Assembly (NCBI RefSeq): GCF_051131705.1
Contig: NZ_CP180316.1
Coordinates: forward strand, 248,001 to 312,000
DNA: 64,000 nt
Direction of reading: 5' to 3'
DNA from: Arthrobacter_M sp030063245
GTDB lineage: Bacteria; Actinomycetota; Actinomycetes; Actinomycetales; Micrococcaceae
A model generated the notes under the pieces. It ran no database searches. It saw nothing but the letters and a program-made list of their open reading frames with translations, and was not told where the DNA came from. Made by a program: the position numbers and the translations under genes. How positions within the stretch are numbered: position 1 is the stretch's first letter; each line of letters opens with the position of its first letter. Below are positions 1-9,068 of this stretch, one piece after another.

Positions 1-94
1 CCGCAGCTCAGACGGCCCATGACTGAAGCGCCGGTGCTGCATTCCGGCCGCCCGCTCTCGGCGCCCGTCCGGGTGCTGCTGCCATACTGGACCG
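1..94. other. Intergenic sequence at window edge
   Basis: No gene is supported here. The sequence is GC-rich and leads into the start codon of the FUSC-type gene at 95. A neighbouring gene may lie outside the window. Confidence 0.4.
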
Positions 95-1231
95 ATGCCT
101 GACATCTCCACCGCAGCAACATCCCGCCGCGTCCGCGATCTTGCCAAGGCGGTGCTGTCGCCCGTCCGGCTTCAGTTGGCCGGGAAGGCCGCGCTCGCCG
201 CCGGGCTCGCGTGGTATGTCGCACCTTTCATGCCAGGGTCGGCACCGGAATACGCCTATTACGCGCCGTTCGGCGCGCTGATCAGCATGTACCCCACCGT
301 GGCTGGGTCCGCCAGGCAGGGACTGCAGAGCCTCATCGGGCTGCTGATCGGCATAATCCTGGCCTTTGGCCTGACGGTTTTCGGTCATCCGATGCCGTGG
401 ACGGTAGGGGTCGTCATCGGGATCGGCGTGCTGCTGGCAGGAATTCCCCGGCTCGGCGCGGGCCGGGACTGGATTCCCATGGCCGCACTCTTTGTGCTGG
501 TGATCGGGGGGTCCGATGTCGTGGACTTTTCCTTCGGATACCTGCTGCAGACAGGTGTCGGTGTGGTCATTGGGCTGCTGGTGAATCTGCTTATTTTCCC
601 GCCCCTGCGCCTCAACGCGGCCGCGGCAAGCCTGGATCAGCACCGGATGGCGCTGGCCGGCCAGCTTGAAGACATGGGCGCGGCGCTGACGGAGACCTGG
701 CCGCCGGACCATGAGGACTGGTCCAGGCGCAGCGACCGTTTGGCCGAGGCCGCCCACGGTGTCCGGCAGGCCGTGTCCGACGCCGATCTGAGCCGGCAGA
801 TTAACCCGCGCCGGCGGTTCCACGACCGCGACGTTGGCGCGGACTATGACCGCGTCCGCGCCCTGGAGCGAGTCACCTTCCATGTCCAGGACATCACCGA
901 GGTGCTCGCCGATGCTATTTGGGGAACCCCGGAACTGACTCCGGTCCCGGCGGAGCTGTGCACGCCATTGAGCGGTGCGCTGAGGGCTGCCGGCTCGCTG
1001 CTGCGCACGTGGTATGAGGTCGACGCTGACGAGGCTCTGGAGGAGGCGGAAGCCGCGCTGGAGGACGTGTCCGGCCGCTATCATCGGTTGGGTTCACCGC
1101 AGAAGCCAGTGGGTGTGGCGGCGTCCGTGACCATGAGCCTGCACCGTATCCTGCGGGTCGTCCGGGCAACGAGGCCGGCTGCCGGCGCTTCCCGGGTGGC
1201 TGAGGGCACACCGGGAAGCTCTCCTCAATGA
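95..1231 (+). CDS. FUSC-family inner membrane protein
   Basis: A 378-residue protein with about six hydrophobic segments between residues 29 and 170, including YAPFGALISMYPTVAGSA and GVGVVIGLLVNLLIFPPL. A long hydrophilic, helix-rich tail follows. This layout matches FUSC/aromatic-acid-exporter-like proteins, which are thought to export small aromatic or amphipathic compounds; the substrate cannot be told from sequence. It stands alone, with CsbD downstream after a 140-nt gap. A second protein of the same type is encoded on the opposite strand at 9069-10196. Family assignment is fairly secure, function is inference. Confidence 0.8.
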   Translation: MPDISTAATSRRVRDLAKAVLSPVRLQLAGKAALAAGLAWYVAPFMPGSAPEYAYYAPFGALISMYPTVAGSARQGLQSLIGLLIGIILAFGLTVFGHPMPWTVGVVIGIGVLLAGIPRLGAGRDWIPMAALFVLVIGGSDVVDFSFGYLLQTGVGVVIGLLVNLLIFPPLRLNAAAASLDQHRMALAGQLEDMGAALTETWPPDHEDWSRRSDRLAEAAHGVRQAVSDADLSRQINPRRRFHDRDVGADYDRVRALERVTFHVQDITEVLADAIWGTPELTPVPAELCTPLSGALRAAGSLLRTWYEVDADEALEEAEAALEDVSGRYHRLGSPQKPVGVAASVTMSLHRILRVVRATRPAAGASRVAEGTPGSSPQ

Positions 1232-1373
1232 GCTCCCGCAATTCCATCGAATGCTTCGCATGCTTACCTTTACCGTCGAAACCTGCTTAGAATGAAAGAG
1301 CTTGGTGTCGTACTCGGCACACCGGATCCGCTGGCGGAACCGGACATCGTCTACATCGAAAGTGAGCGCGATA

Positions 1374-1550
1374 ATGGGACTAGGCGACAAGATTAAGAAT
1401 GAAGCAGAGCACCTTGGCGGCAAGGCCAAGGAGACCGCGGGCGACGCCACGAACAATGACGATCTGAAGGCCAAGGGCATGAAGGATCAGGTAAGTGCGG
1501 ACGCAAAGAAGGTCGGCGAGAACGTCAAGGACGAGTTCAAGAAGGACTAG
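1374..1550 (+). CDS. CsbD family stress protein
   Basis: A 58-residue, highly charged protein beginning MGLGDKIKNEAEHLGGKAKE and rich in Lys, Glu, Asp and Ala, typical of the small CsbD-like stress proteins often induced by general stress sigma factors. The exact role of the family is unknown. The ATG at 1374 is preferred over an upstream GTG-type start because the family starts at this MG(L/I)xDKIKN block. Its own promoter probably lies in the 140-nt gap upstream, where TAGAAT occurs near 1289. Confidence 0.85.
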   Translation: MGLGDKIKNEAEHLGGKAKETAGDATNNDDLKAKGMKDQVSADAKKVGENVKDEFKKD

Positions 1551-1620
1551 GCCTGCGGCCGCGCGACAGCCGCGGGAGGTTAACCGTGGCCGGTTATAGG
1601 CGGCCGGGTTAAAGTGCGAC

Positions 1621-1651
1621 GACGGCGGGTCCCGGATGGAGGCCCGCCGCC
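1621..1651 (+). terminator. GC-rich hairpin after csbD
   Basis: CGGCGGG and CCCGCCG form an inverted repeat in the gap between the CsbD gene and dhaK. There is no clear T-run after it, so termination is uncertain. Confidence 0.3.
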
Positions 1652-1784
1652 GTGCGCTCCGGTACGGACCCCCGGCCCTGCCCAACGGATCTACCCAAGG
1701 TCTGCGGTGGCAGGTAGGGTTCAAGAACGGCCATTCTCGGCAAAGCCGGGAGTGTGACCGCCGGAGCCAGCGAGGAGTCCCGCA

Positions 1785-2786
1785 ATGAAGAAGCTCATAA
1801 ATGACCCGAAAGCCGTGGTCGTCGAATCCGTCGAGGGTTTCGGCCTCGCCCACGCCGATCTGGTCACGGTTCATCCGGACCCCATCTTTATTATGCGCAA
1901 GGATGCGCCCGTGGCGGGCAAGGTGGGGCTGGTCTCCGGCGGCGGAAGCGGCCATGAGCCGCTGCACGCCGGCTACGTGGGGACCGGGATGCTGGACGCC
2001 GCCGTACCTGGAGCGGTCTTCACCTCCCCCACACCGGACCAGATACTTCCGGCGACCCTGGCGGTGAACTCCGGCGCCGGCGTCGTCCACATAGTCAAGA
2101 ATTACACCGGTGACGTGCTCAACTTTGAAATGGCCGCGGAGCTGGCCCAGGCCGAAGGCGTGGACGTGCGCACGGTGCTGGTCAATGATGACGTCGCCGT
2201 GGAGGACTCGCTGTATACGGCGGGGCGCCGCGGCGTGGGAGGCACGGTGTTGGTCGAGAAGATCGCCGGCGCGGCGGCCGAGCGCGGGGATGCGCTGGAC
2301 GCGGTTGCCGGCGTCGGCCAGCGCGTCAACGCCAATGTGCGCACCATGGGCGTGGCTCTGGCCGCGTGCACCGTACCGCACGCCGGTGTGCCGAGCTTTG
2401 AGCTTTCCGACAGCGAGATTGAAATCGGGATCGGCATACACGGGGAACCGGGGCGCCACCGGATCCCGATGGAAAACGCCGACGGCATCACGGACCGGCT
2501 GCTGGAACCGGTGTTGGCGGATCTCAAACTCAGCCGGGGCGAAAAGGTGCTGCTGTTCGTCAATGGAATGGGGGGCACACCGCTGAGCGAGCTCTACATC
2601 GTTTACCGGCATGCGGTGAAAGTGCTCGGCGAAGCGGGCCTGAGTGTGGAGCGTTCACTGGTGGGCAATTACATCACTGCCCTTGAAATGCAGGGCTGTT
2701 CAATCTCCGTCCTGCACCTCGATGACGAGATGACGGAATTGTGGGACGCACCTGTCCATACCGCCGCCCTGCGCTGGGGGGCCTGA
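1785..2786 (+). CDS. dhaK: Dihydroxyacetone kinase subunit DhaK
   Basis: This 333-residue protein is the substrate-binding subunit of the PTS-dependent dihydroxyacetone kinase. It binds dihydroxyacetone covalently as a hemiaminal to a histidine. The expected residues are visible: GSGHEPLHAG with His57, NYTGD with Asp110, and GIGIHGEPG with His219, the likely covalent site. Length is normal for DhaK. The gene starts ATG after AGGAG at the usual distance. dhaL begins 3 nt after its stop and dhaM overlaps dhaL, so the three form one operon. Cytosolic; phosphate reaches it as ADP-bound phosphate on DhaL. Confidence 0.95.
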   Translation: MKKLINDPKAVVVESVEGFGLAHADLVTVHPDPIFIMRKDAPVAGKVGLVSGGGSGHEPLHAGYVGTGMLDAAVPGAVFTSPTPDQILPATLAVNSGAGVVHIVKNYTGDVLNFEMAAELAQAEGVDVRTVLVNDDVAVEDSLYTAGRRGVGGTVLVEKIAGAAAERGDALDAVAGVGQRVNANVRTMGVALAACTVPHAGVPSFELSDSEIEIGIGIHGEPGRHRIPMENADGITDRLLEPVLADLKLSRGEKVLLFVNGMGGTPLSELYIVYRHAVKVLGEAGLSVERSLVGNYITALEMQGCSISVLHLDDEMTELWDAPVHTAALRWGA

Positions 2787-2789
2787 AGG

Positions 2790-3476
2790 ATGGACAGCGC
2801 CGGCATGAGCGCGGGCCTGGACTCCCGCTGGGCCATTAGCTGGCTGCGCGCCGCCGCGGAGGTGGTGGCCGACCACCGGATAGACCTCAGCGAACTGGAC
2901 CGGGCCATCGGGGACGGTGACCACGGCGAAAATCTGGACCGGGGCTTCAGCGCGATCGTGGAAAAACTGGCTGTGGAGACGCCGCAGACACCGGGCGCAG
3001 TCTTCAAGCTCGCGGCGATGGCGCTGATGTCCAAAGTCGGTGGTGCGGCCGGTCCGCTGTACGGCACGGCATTCCTGCGCGCCGCAACGGCGTCCGGGGA
3101 TGCGGCAGAGCTGGATCCGGCTCTGCTGGCTGCCGCGCTGACCGCCGCCCGCGATGGGGTCGTCGCGCGCGGCAAGGCCGCTGCGGGGGACAAAACAATG
3201 GTAGACGCTTGGTCGCCTGCGGCCGCCGCGGCCGCCGCGGCCGTGGCCGCTGGAGACGGGGTGGTGGAGGTCCTCGAGGCGGCCGCGGCGGCCGCCGAAG
3301 CGGGGGCGGTGGCCACCGATCCGCTGACCGCGCGGAAGGGACGGGCAAGCTATCTGGGCGAGCGGAGTGCCGGACACCGTGACCCCGGAGCTGCCTCATC
3401 GGCGCTGATCCTGCGCGCGGCCGCCGATGCCGCGAATCAACCCGCAGCCGGGCGCCCCGGCCGGGATGCCGCATGA
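2790..3476 (+). CDS. dhaL: Dihydroxyacetone kinase subunit DhaL
   Basis: This 228-residue protein is the ADP-binding subunit that passes phosphate from DhaM to dihydroxyacetone on DhaK. The AIGDGDHGENLDRG block holds the conserved aspartates that coordinate the nucleotide magnesium ions, and GGAAGPLYGTAFL and AAAGDKTMVDAW are further family signatures. An Ala-rich stretch near residues 148-175 (AAAAAAAVAAGDG type) is longer than usual and may be a flexible helix. The start at 2790 follows dhaK by 3 nt; an internal ATG at 2805 is a possible alternative. The 3' end overlaps dhaM by 4 nt (ATGA). Confidence 0.93.
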   Translation: MDSAGMSAGLDSRWAISWLRAAAEVVADHRIDLSELDRAIGDGDHGENLDRGFSAIVEKLAVETPQTPGAVFKLAAMALMSKVGGAAGPLYGTAFLRAATASGDAAELDPALLAAALTAARDGVVARGKAAAGDKTMVDAWSPAAAAAAAAVAAGDGVVEVLEAAAAAAEAGAVATDPLTARKGRASYLGERSAGHRDPGAASSALILRAAADAANQPAAGRPGRDAA

Positions 3477-4222
3477 GTGTGGGACTGGTGATCGTCTCGC
3501 ACAGCGAGAAACTGGCCCTCGGCGTGGTGGAACTGGCGGCCCAGATGGCGTCCGGGGTCAGAATTGTGGCAGCCGGCGGGACGGATGGTGCCGTCGGAGC
3601 CGCCCGCATAGGCACGTCACTGGAACGGATCATGGACGCGCTGGACGCTGCGGATTCGGGTGATGGCGTCCTGATCCTGACGGATTTGGGCTCAGCCGTA
3701 ATGACCGCCGAATCGGCTCTGGAGATTATGGGTGATCCGCTGAGCGCGGCGCTGGCCGATGCGCCACTGGTTGAGGGAGCCGTTGCCGCCGCCGTTGCCG
3801 CTCAGTCCGGCGCCGGGCTCGACGCGGTCCGCAAGGCTGCCGAGACAGCCTGGCAACCTGCGGTCGTCGCCCCGGCCGAAGGTGGCTCGGATGGCCTCGG
3901 CGGTCCCGGTGCCGCGGGTTCCGGGACGGAAGCGAGCGCAGGGCAGGGCGGGGAAGGCGGCGACGACGCCGTCTGCGCCGACCTGCTGCTGATCAACCCG
4001 ATGGGGCTCCACGCTCGACCGGCCGCGGCGCTGGCCGGTGCGCTTGGCGGCCTGGCCGTGGAGATCAGCATCAATGACGTGGACGGGCAGTCGGTGATGA
4101 TGCTGATGACTCTGGCCGCGGGAATGGGATCAAGGCTGCGGGTCCGGGCCACGGGTCCGGACGCCGGAAAGGCCGTGGACCTGGTGCGGTCCGAGGTGGA
4201 GCGCGGCTTCGGCGAGATGTAG
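3473..4222 (+). CDS. dhaM: DhaM phosphotransfer protein (EIIA-HPr fusion)
   Basis: A 249-residue phosphocarrier of the dihydroxyacetone kinase. Residues 1-130 are a mannose-type EIIA domain with active-site His10 in VSHSEKLALG. A Gly/Ala-rich linker (about 132-167) leads to an HPr domain with His180 in MGLHARPAAAL. The protein should take phosphate from enzyme I and pass it to DhaL. There is no EI domain, unlike the longer E. coli DhaM, so it depends on a separate EI such as the ptsI at 29576-31321. It overlaps dhaL by ATGA. Confidence 0.93.
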   Translation: MSVGLVIVSHSEKLALGVVELAAQMASGVRIVAAGGTDGAVGAARIGTSLERIMDALDAADSGDGVLILTDLGSAVMTAESALEIMGDPLSAALADAPLVEGAVAAAVAAQSGAGLDAVRKAAETAWQPAVVAPAEGGSDGLGGPGAAGSGTEASAGQGGEGGDDAVCADLLLINPMGLHARPAAALAGALGGLAVEISINDVDGQSVMMLMTLAAGMGSRLRVRATGPDAGKAVDLVRSEVERGFGEM

Positions 4223-4266
4223 GGCGCCGGGTGACATGGGGGTGTGGTTCGGGGTGGTCAGCATGT

Positions 4267-5232
4267 CTAGAGGGGGAGAGCGATGCGTCCGCCGTCCAAC
4301 GCCTGCGCCAGCCCATCGCGCAGCAGGCCCTCGATGGCGCGTTCCAGCTGATCTTCCTCCGCCTTCAGGGCATAGAGTCTGTGCAGCTGTGCGCCGACCG
4401 GGCTGAGTGCATCACTATCCGGCTCGGATTCCGTCCCGGTCCCGTGGACTTGCGTTACAAGCGACGGTGCCGCCGCGAAGAGCAGTTCACGCTGTAGACC
4501 GGATTCGGCGGCACGCAGGGCGGCCATCATGGCCCCGCGCACCTGCCGGTCGGTGCCGGCCCAGGCCTGCCCCCTCGGCGTGTAGGTCGGCTCGGGTTCA
4601 CCCGCTGCCAGCCAGGAACATTCGGCCCGGACAGGGCATTCGGTGCATCTGGGCGAGCGCGCCGTGCAGATCAGGGCTCCGAGCTCCATAACTGCCGCGT
4701 TCCACTTGACAGAGAGCACCGGTTCTTCCGGGAGCAGCCGGGTGGCGAGCCGCATCTCGGCCGCCGTCAGCGCCGGCGCCGGAAGCGCCTGCCCGGACGA
4801 CAGGCGGGCCTGGACGCGCCGGATATTGGTGTCCACCACGGTTTCCCGGTGCCCGAAGGCAAAGGCGGCGACGGCGGCGGCCGTGTAGCTGCCGACCCCA
4901 GGCAGCGTCAGCAGCCGGTCATAGGAGCCGGGCACCTCGCCGTCGTACTCCGCAGTGATGGCGGCCGCGGCCGCGTGCAGCCGCAGGGCCCGGCGCGGGT
5001 ATCCGAGCCGGCCCCAGGCCCGTACGGCATCGCCGCTGGCGGCCGCTGCCAGCGAGCCGGGATCTGGCCAACGCGACATCCAGTCTTTCCAAACCGGGAG
5101 CACGCGCACCACGGGGGTCTGCTGCAGCATGACCTCGCTGACCAGAACGCCCCACGGGGAACAATCAGCCGAGCGCCACGGCAGATCCCGGGCGTTGCGC
5201 CCGAACCAGCTCACGATCGCTTGGTGCATCAA
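4267..5232 (-). CDS. mutY: A/G-specific adenine glycosylase
   Basis: This 321-residue base-excision repair enzyme removes adenine opposite 8-oxoguanine. Seen in order: LPWR near the N-terminus, a catalytic-Glu block SEVMLQQTPV, the helix-hairpin-helix LPGVGSYTAAAV, the catalytic Asp in VVDTNIRRV, and an iron-sulfur cluster motif C-x6-C-x2-C-x5-C (CTARSPRCTECPVRAEC). The C-terminal 8-oxoG recognition domain seems short, as is common in actinobacterial MutY. It converges on dhaM with a 44-nt gap. An unusual set of short repeats lies upstream (5321-5358). Confidence 0.93.
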   Translation of the reverse strand: MMHQAIVSWFGRNARDLPWRSADCSPWGVLVSEVMLQQTPVVRVLPVWKDWMSRWPDPGSLAAAASGDAVRAWGRLGYPRRALRLHAAAAAITAEYDGEVPGSYDRLLTLPGVGSYTAAAVAAFAFGHRETVVDTNIRRVQARLSSGQALPAPALTAAEMRLATRLLPEEPVLSVKWNAAVMELGALICTARSPRCTECPVRAECSWLAAGEPEPTYTPRGQAWAGTDRQVRGAMMAALRAAESGLQRELLFAAAPSLVTQVHGTGTESEPDSDALSPVGAQLHRLYALKAEEDQLERAIEGLLRDGLAQALDGGRIALPL

Positions 5233-5320
5233 AATATCCTCGGAACAATAACTGTCGGTACGATAACTGGCGGACCAATAATGCGGATTACATTACACCT
5301 CCGGAATACTGCCGCAGAAC

Positions 5321-5358
5321 AGTGCATATCAGTGCATATCAGTGCATATCAGTGCATA
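5321..5358. repeat. Four 10-bp tandem repeats AGTGCATATC
   Basis: Three perfect copies of AGTGCATATC start at 5321, 5331 and 5341, followed by a partial AGTGCATA at 5351. GCAGAACA flanks both sides. The period is about one helical turn. The location is about 90 nt upstream of the mutY start on the minus strand. It may be a protein-binding array or simple slippage repeat. Confidence 0.85.
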
Positions 5359-5487
5359 AGCAGAACACTACGTACCCAGGGCACTATAGAAGCAGGACGG
5401 AGCTGCCGCCTTGACAACCCCCGATGACAGCTGCGTCTTCACCACCGTGACGCCCCTCCTCGGCCCGCAGCCTCGTGAGGGTTGCCA

Positions 5488-5527
5488 CAGCCCCTTCTGC
5501 ACTGCCAACGGCGTGGTGAAGGGACTG
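5488..5527. promoter_or_regulatory. Inverted repeat before 5556 gene
   Basis: CAGCCCCTTC and GAAGGGACTG form a 10-nt inverted repeat with one mismatch around a 20-nt loop, ending 28 nt before the start codon at 5556. It could be an operator or a leader hairpin. Confidence 0.4.
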
Positions 5528-5555
5528 CGGGGGAGCAGGTATCTAGAGTGGAGGG

Positions 5556-6365
5556 ATGGCTGGAGAGGATAATGCGAGCGGCGGAAGCGCGGGTGGAAAG
5601 CGGACTCCGCAGCAGCGTCCGGCGGTGCGGAACGGAACCCGCGGCGCGTCTGGTTCCCGCGCATCGGCGGCGGTAATGTTCAGACGACGGCGGGCGGCAG
5701 TGGGGGCCTTGCTGGTGCTGGTCATCCTTGGTGTGCTGGCAGGTTCCATTGCGGTGGCGTTCTATCTCGGGTCGCGGGAGGGCAGCAATCCGTTGTCGGC
5801 TGCCGGCGGGTCCGTGGCCAGCAGTTCAACGGCGCCGCCGAGCCCGGCGCAATCCCTCGGATCATCCTCCCCGGCTGCCTCCGGCACCGCGGGGGCCACG
5901 CCGAGCGAGGCAGCCACGGCTACAGGCACAGCAACATCCACCAACGCTGCAACATCCGCGCCCACAGCCACCGCGGCCTGCGCTGCGGATCTGGTCACCG
6001 TTTCTGCCGCGGTGGATGCGACCGTTTACCCCGCGGGGCAGGATCCGTTGCTGACCCTCAAGGTGACAAACGGCTCGAAGGTGCCGTGCACCGTTAATGT
6101 GGGGACCAGCCAGATGGAATTCCTGATCACCAGCGGCAAGGACAGGATTTTCTCCTCCAAGGACTGCCAAGCGGATGCCACCGATCTGGTTAGGACCATC
6201 GCCCCGGGCGCGTCCGAATCAGCCAATTTTCCCTGGTCTCGGATCCGTTCGGCGGCGGGGTGCCCCGGGGTCGCTGCTGTTCCCGGCGGTGGGGGAGCCT
6301 ATTACATGCTGACCGCTACTTTGGGCACCTGGTCCAGCGCGAAGGTCCCGTTTCAGCTGCAGTAA
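5556..6365 (+). CDS. Membrane-anchored exported protein, unknown function
   Basis: A 269-residue protein I do not recognise. A basic, Gly/Ser-rich cytoplasmic N-terminus (1-48) is followed by one membrane helix (about 49-72, AVGALLVLVILGVLAGSIAVAFYL). A Ser/Thr/Ala/Pro-rich linker (about 80-140) then leads to an external domain (about 143-269) with four cysteines likely to form disulfides and a beta-rich pattern like an immunoglobulin-type fold (VSAAVDATVYPAGQDPLLTLKVTN). It is placed outside the cell. GGAGG sits close to the ATG. The neighbours (mutY, disA) do not suggest a role. Confidence 0.75.
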   Translation: MAGEDNASGGSAGGKRTPQQRPAVRNGTRGASGSRASAAVMFRRRRAAVGALLVLVILGVLAGSIAVAFYLGSREGSNPLSAAGGSVASSSTAPPSPAQSLGSSSPAASGTAGATPSEAATATGTATSTNAATSAPTATAACAADLVTVSAAVDATVYPAGQDPLLTLKVTNGSKVPCTVNVGTSQMEFLITSGKDRIFSSKDCQADATDLVRTIAPGASESANFPWSRIRSAAGCPGVAAVPGGGGAYYMLTATLGTWSSAKVPFQLQ

Positions 6366-6420
6366 GGGTCAGCCGGAGCGGCGACCGCAACGGTGACCGC
6401 GGCCGCGACCGCAGCGGCGG

Positions 6421-7500
6421 TTAGAGGAACCGGTCCAGCAGACTGGCCTCGGCGATCCGGGACAGCCCTTCGCGCACCGTGCGGGCGCGCTGTTCGCCGA
6501 TGCCGTCGACAACCATCAGCTCATCAATGGTCGCGGCCATCAGGCTTTGCAGACCACCGAAATGATCCACCAGCCTATCGGCAACGGCCCGAGGAACCGC
6601 CTTGAGACCGGACACCAGACGATAGCCGCGCGGTTGAATGATCGCCTCCAGCGACTCGGAGCCAGTCGTAAGACCGACTATGTTCGCTATCCTGCTCAGA
6701 TCGATCAGTTCGGTGGGCCCGATCTCCTGCAGTGCGGTGACGGCGGCGTCTATCTCAGCGGATGTTCTGGAGGCGGAGTAATCGCGGATGACCATTTCAC
6801 TGCCCGGTCCGCGGCCGACGGTAAGCTCGTCAAGCTGCAGGGACAGAAGCCGCCCGTCCACTCCGAGTTCGAGAACATACTGGGCGATTTCCTCTGAGAT
6901 CCGCCGCACCATCTCGTGGCGCTGCAGTGTCACAGCGACGTCGCGGACGGTCACCATGGCCTCGATCTCCAGGGCCGACAAGGAGCTGGTGACCTGGTCC
7001 AGACGTGAGCGGTAACGCTCCAGGGTCGCGAGGGCCTGGTTCGCGCGGGCCAGCACCTTCTCCGACCCTTCGAGCACATAACGCAGGCCGTGAACATACA
7101 GGGCAATTATCTGCATGGACTGGCTCACCGAAACAACAGGCACGCCCGTCTGGATGGCCACGCGCTCCGCGGTGCGGTGCCGGGTGCCCGATTCCTGCGT
7201 TTCAATGCTGGGATCCGGAACCAGTTGGACGGCCGCGCGAAGAATCCTGTTCGCATCTCTGTCGCAGATGATGGCGCCGTCCATCTTGGCCAGTTCGCGC
7301 AACCGAGTGGGGGAAAATTCAATGCCGATCTCGAAACCGCCGGAACAAAGCTGATCGATGGTGCGATCGGAGCCAAGGACTATCAGTGCGCCCGTCCGTC
7401 CGCGCAGGATCCGCTCCAGGCCGTCGCGCAGCGGCGTTCCGGGCGCAACCCGGGCCAACGTGGCCTTGAGGGCTTCTTCGGGACTCCGGGCCATCGCCAT
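6421..7500 (-). CDS. disA: DNA integrity scanning diadenylate cyclase DisA
   Basis: This 359-residue protein makes the second messenger c-di-AMP from two ATP and links its synthesis to DNA state. The N-terminal DAC domain carries the catalytic DGA motif at residues 74-76 and the RHR motif at 107-109. A helical linker and C-terminal helix-hairpin-helix DNA-binding region (VDGIGEQRARTV) follow. Length is normal. It lies downstream of radA on the same strand with a 68-nt gap, the usual actinobacterial radA-disA pair; RadA is known elsewhere to bind and restrain DisA. An internal ATG at codon 3 is an alternative start. Confidence 0.96.
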   Translation of the reverse strand: MAMARSPEEALKATLARVAPGTPLRDGLERILRGRTGALIVLGSDRTIDQLCSGGFEIGIEFSPTRLRELAKMDGAIICDRDANRILRAAVQLVPDPSIETQESGTRHRTAERVAIQTGVPVVSVSQSMQIIALYVHGLRYVLEGSEKVLARANQALATLERYRSRLDQVTSSLSALEIEAMVTVRDVAVTLQRHEMVRRISEEIAQYVLELGVDGRLLSLQLDELTVGRGPGSEMVIRDYSASRTSAEIDAAVTALQEIGPTELIDLSRIANIVGLTTGSESLEAIIQPRGYRLVSGLKAVPRAVADRLVDHFGGLQSLMAATIDELMVVDGIGEQRARTVREGLSRIAEASLLDRFL

Positions 7501-7568
7501 ATTCCTTCCGCGGTGCGCGCGGCTTCTTCCGCGTTAGTCACATGGCCAATAATAGTGGGATATGCCGG

Positions 7569-8999
7569 TCAGAAATCACTGTCCTGAAGCGGAACTGCCT
7601 TACGTTCCTTGGCGGCACCGTGAAAGAGCAAGTCCATCGCTTCGGCAAGATGGTGGACCTCCTTCACCGAAAATCCCTTGGGGATGGTCCCCGGACCGTT
7701 CGGGCTGCCCGGCACAATTGCGTGCGTGAAACCGAGCCGGTGCGCCTCCTGGATCCGCTGGTTAATGCCTGGAACCGGACGCACCTCCCCGGCCAGCCCC
7801 ACTTCACCAAAGGCGATCAGTCGGGCCGAGATGGCCACTCTGGATTTGGCGGAAGCGACGGCCAGCGCAATGGCCAGGTCCATGGCCGGCTCGGTCAGCT
7901 TCACCCCGCCGACAGTGGCGACATAGCTGTCCTCGCCGGTCAGATCGGCACCGGCCCGCTGCTGCAGCACCGCCAGCAGCATGCCAACCCGGGACGAATC
8001 CAGCCCGCTGGTTGCACGGCGCGGCTGCGAAGTGGAACTGGGCGCGAGCAGGGACTGCACCTCGGCCAGCAGCGGCCGGCGGCCCTCAAGCGTGACGGTG
8101 ATGCAGGTGCCGGAGACCGGGTCCTTAATGCGGGAAACGAACAGCCCGCTGGGATCAGCCAGCCCCACAATGCCATGCTCGGTGAGATCAAAACAACCAA
8201 CTTCATCGGTGGGACCGAAGCGGTTCTTGACGGCCCGGACCAGCCGCAGCCGGGAATGCCGTTCGCCCTCGAACTGGCAGACCACATCCACCAGGTGCTC
8301 CAGCAAACGCGGGCCCGCAATTGAGCCGTCCTTTGTCACGTGGCCCACCAACAGGGTGGTCATATTCATTCGTTTGGCAGCGGCAATCAGGGAGGCCGTG
8401 ACCTCCCTGACCTGCGAGACCCCGCCGGCGCTGCCGTCCACCGCAGCGCTGCTCAGTGTCTGAACGGAATCAATAATCAGCAGTTTCGGCGTCAGTGCCT
8501 CCACTTGGCCAAGCGCCGTCCCCAGATCGGTTTCGGCAGTCAGATAGAGCGTGTCCGCGACCGCTCCGATCCGGTCCGCGCGCAGCTTGACCTGGGCCGC
8601 CGATTCCTCACCGGTGATGTACAGCACGTCCCGGACCTCCGTGCGGTCCTCGTTGCGGGCAAATTTGGCGGCAACGTCCAATAACAGGGTGGATTTCCCG
8701 ACGCCGGGCTCGCCGGCAAGGAGAATCACCGCGCCCGGGACTACGCCGCCGCCCAGTACCCTGTCCAGCTCGGGTACTCCGGTGGGCAGATACGCCGCCT
8801 TGGTGGCATCCACCTCCGCAATTTTCCGGGCCGGCACCGCAACCGCCGTCGCCGTCGTCGTCCGTGCAACACCGACGCCTGTTTCCTCCACTGTTCCCCA
8901 TGCTTGGCATTCGCCACAGCGGCCCACCCATTTGGCCGTGGTCCAGCCGCATTCGGAACATTTGTAACCCTGCGAGGACCGGAGCGATTTTGTTGCCAT
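7569..8999 (-). CDS. radA: DNA repair protein RadA
   Basis: This 476-residue RecA-like helicase aids branch migration in recombination. It has a four-cysteine zinc finger at residues 14, 17, 28 and 31 (CSEC...CGEC), a Walker A site GEPGVGKST at 96-104, the RadA-specific KNRFG motif, and a C-terminal Lon-protease-like domain that lacks proteolytic function in this family. disA follows on the same strand. The start is ATG near the zinc finger, as in other RadA proteins. Confidence 0.96.
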   Translation of the reverse strand: MATKSLRSSQGYKCSECGWTTAKWVGRCGECQAWGTVEETGVGVARTTTATAVAVPARKIAEVDATKAAYLPTGVPELDRVLGGGVVPGAVILLAGEPGVGKSTLLLDVAAKFARNEDRTEVRDVLYITGEESAAQVKLRADRIGAVADTLYLTAETDLGTALGQVEALTPKLLIIDSVQTLSSAAVDGSAGGVSQVREVTASLIAAAKRMNMTTLLVGHVTKDGSIAGPRLLEHLVDVVCQFEGERHSRLRLVRAVKNRFGPTDEVGCFDLTEHGIVGLADPSGLFVSRIKDPVSGTCITVTLEGRRPLLAEVQSLLAPSSTSQPRRATSGLDSSRVGMLLAVLQQRAGADLTGEDSYVATVGGVKLTEPAMDLAIALAVASAKSRVAISARLIAFGEVGLAGEVRPVPGINQRIQEAHRLGFTHAIVPGSPNGPGTIPKGFSVKEVHHLAEAMDLLFHGAAKERKAVPLQDSDF

Positions 9000-9068
9000 T
9001 CAACCAGCGTAACGGTGCCCACCGACAGCCCACCGACTCAGTACAGACCTGCACCCGTGGTCGGCCGG

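Larger units (their letters stand above)
5233..5555. other. Divergent intergenic region with repeats
   Basis: This 323-nt gene-free stretch separates mutY (minus) from the gene at 5556 (plus) and must hold both promoters. It contains the AGTGCATATC tandem repeats, a TTGACA at about 5413, and an inverted repeat at 5488-5527. No protein gene is supported. Confidence 0.6.

Noticed and set aside
5321..5358. CRISPR array
   Set aside because: Units are only 10 bp and directly joined with no spacers; no cas genes are in the window.
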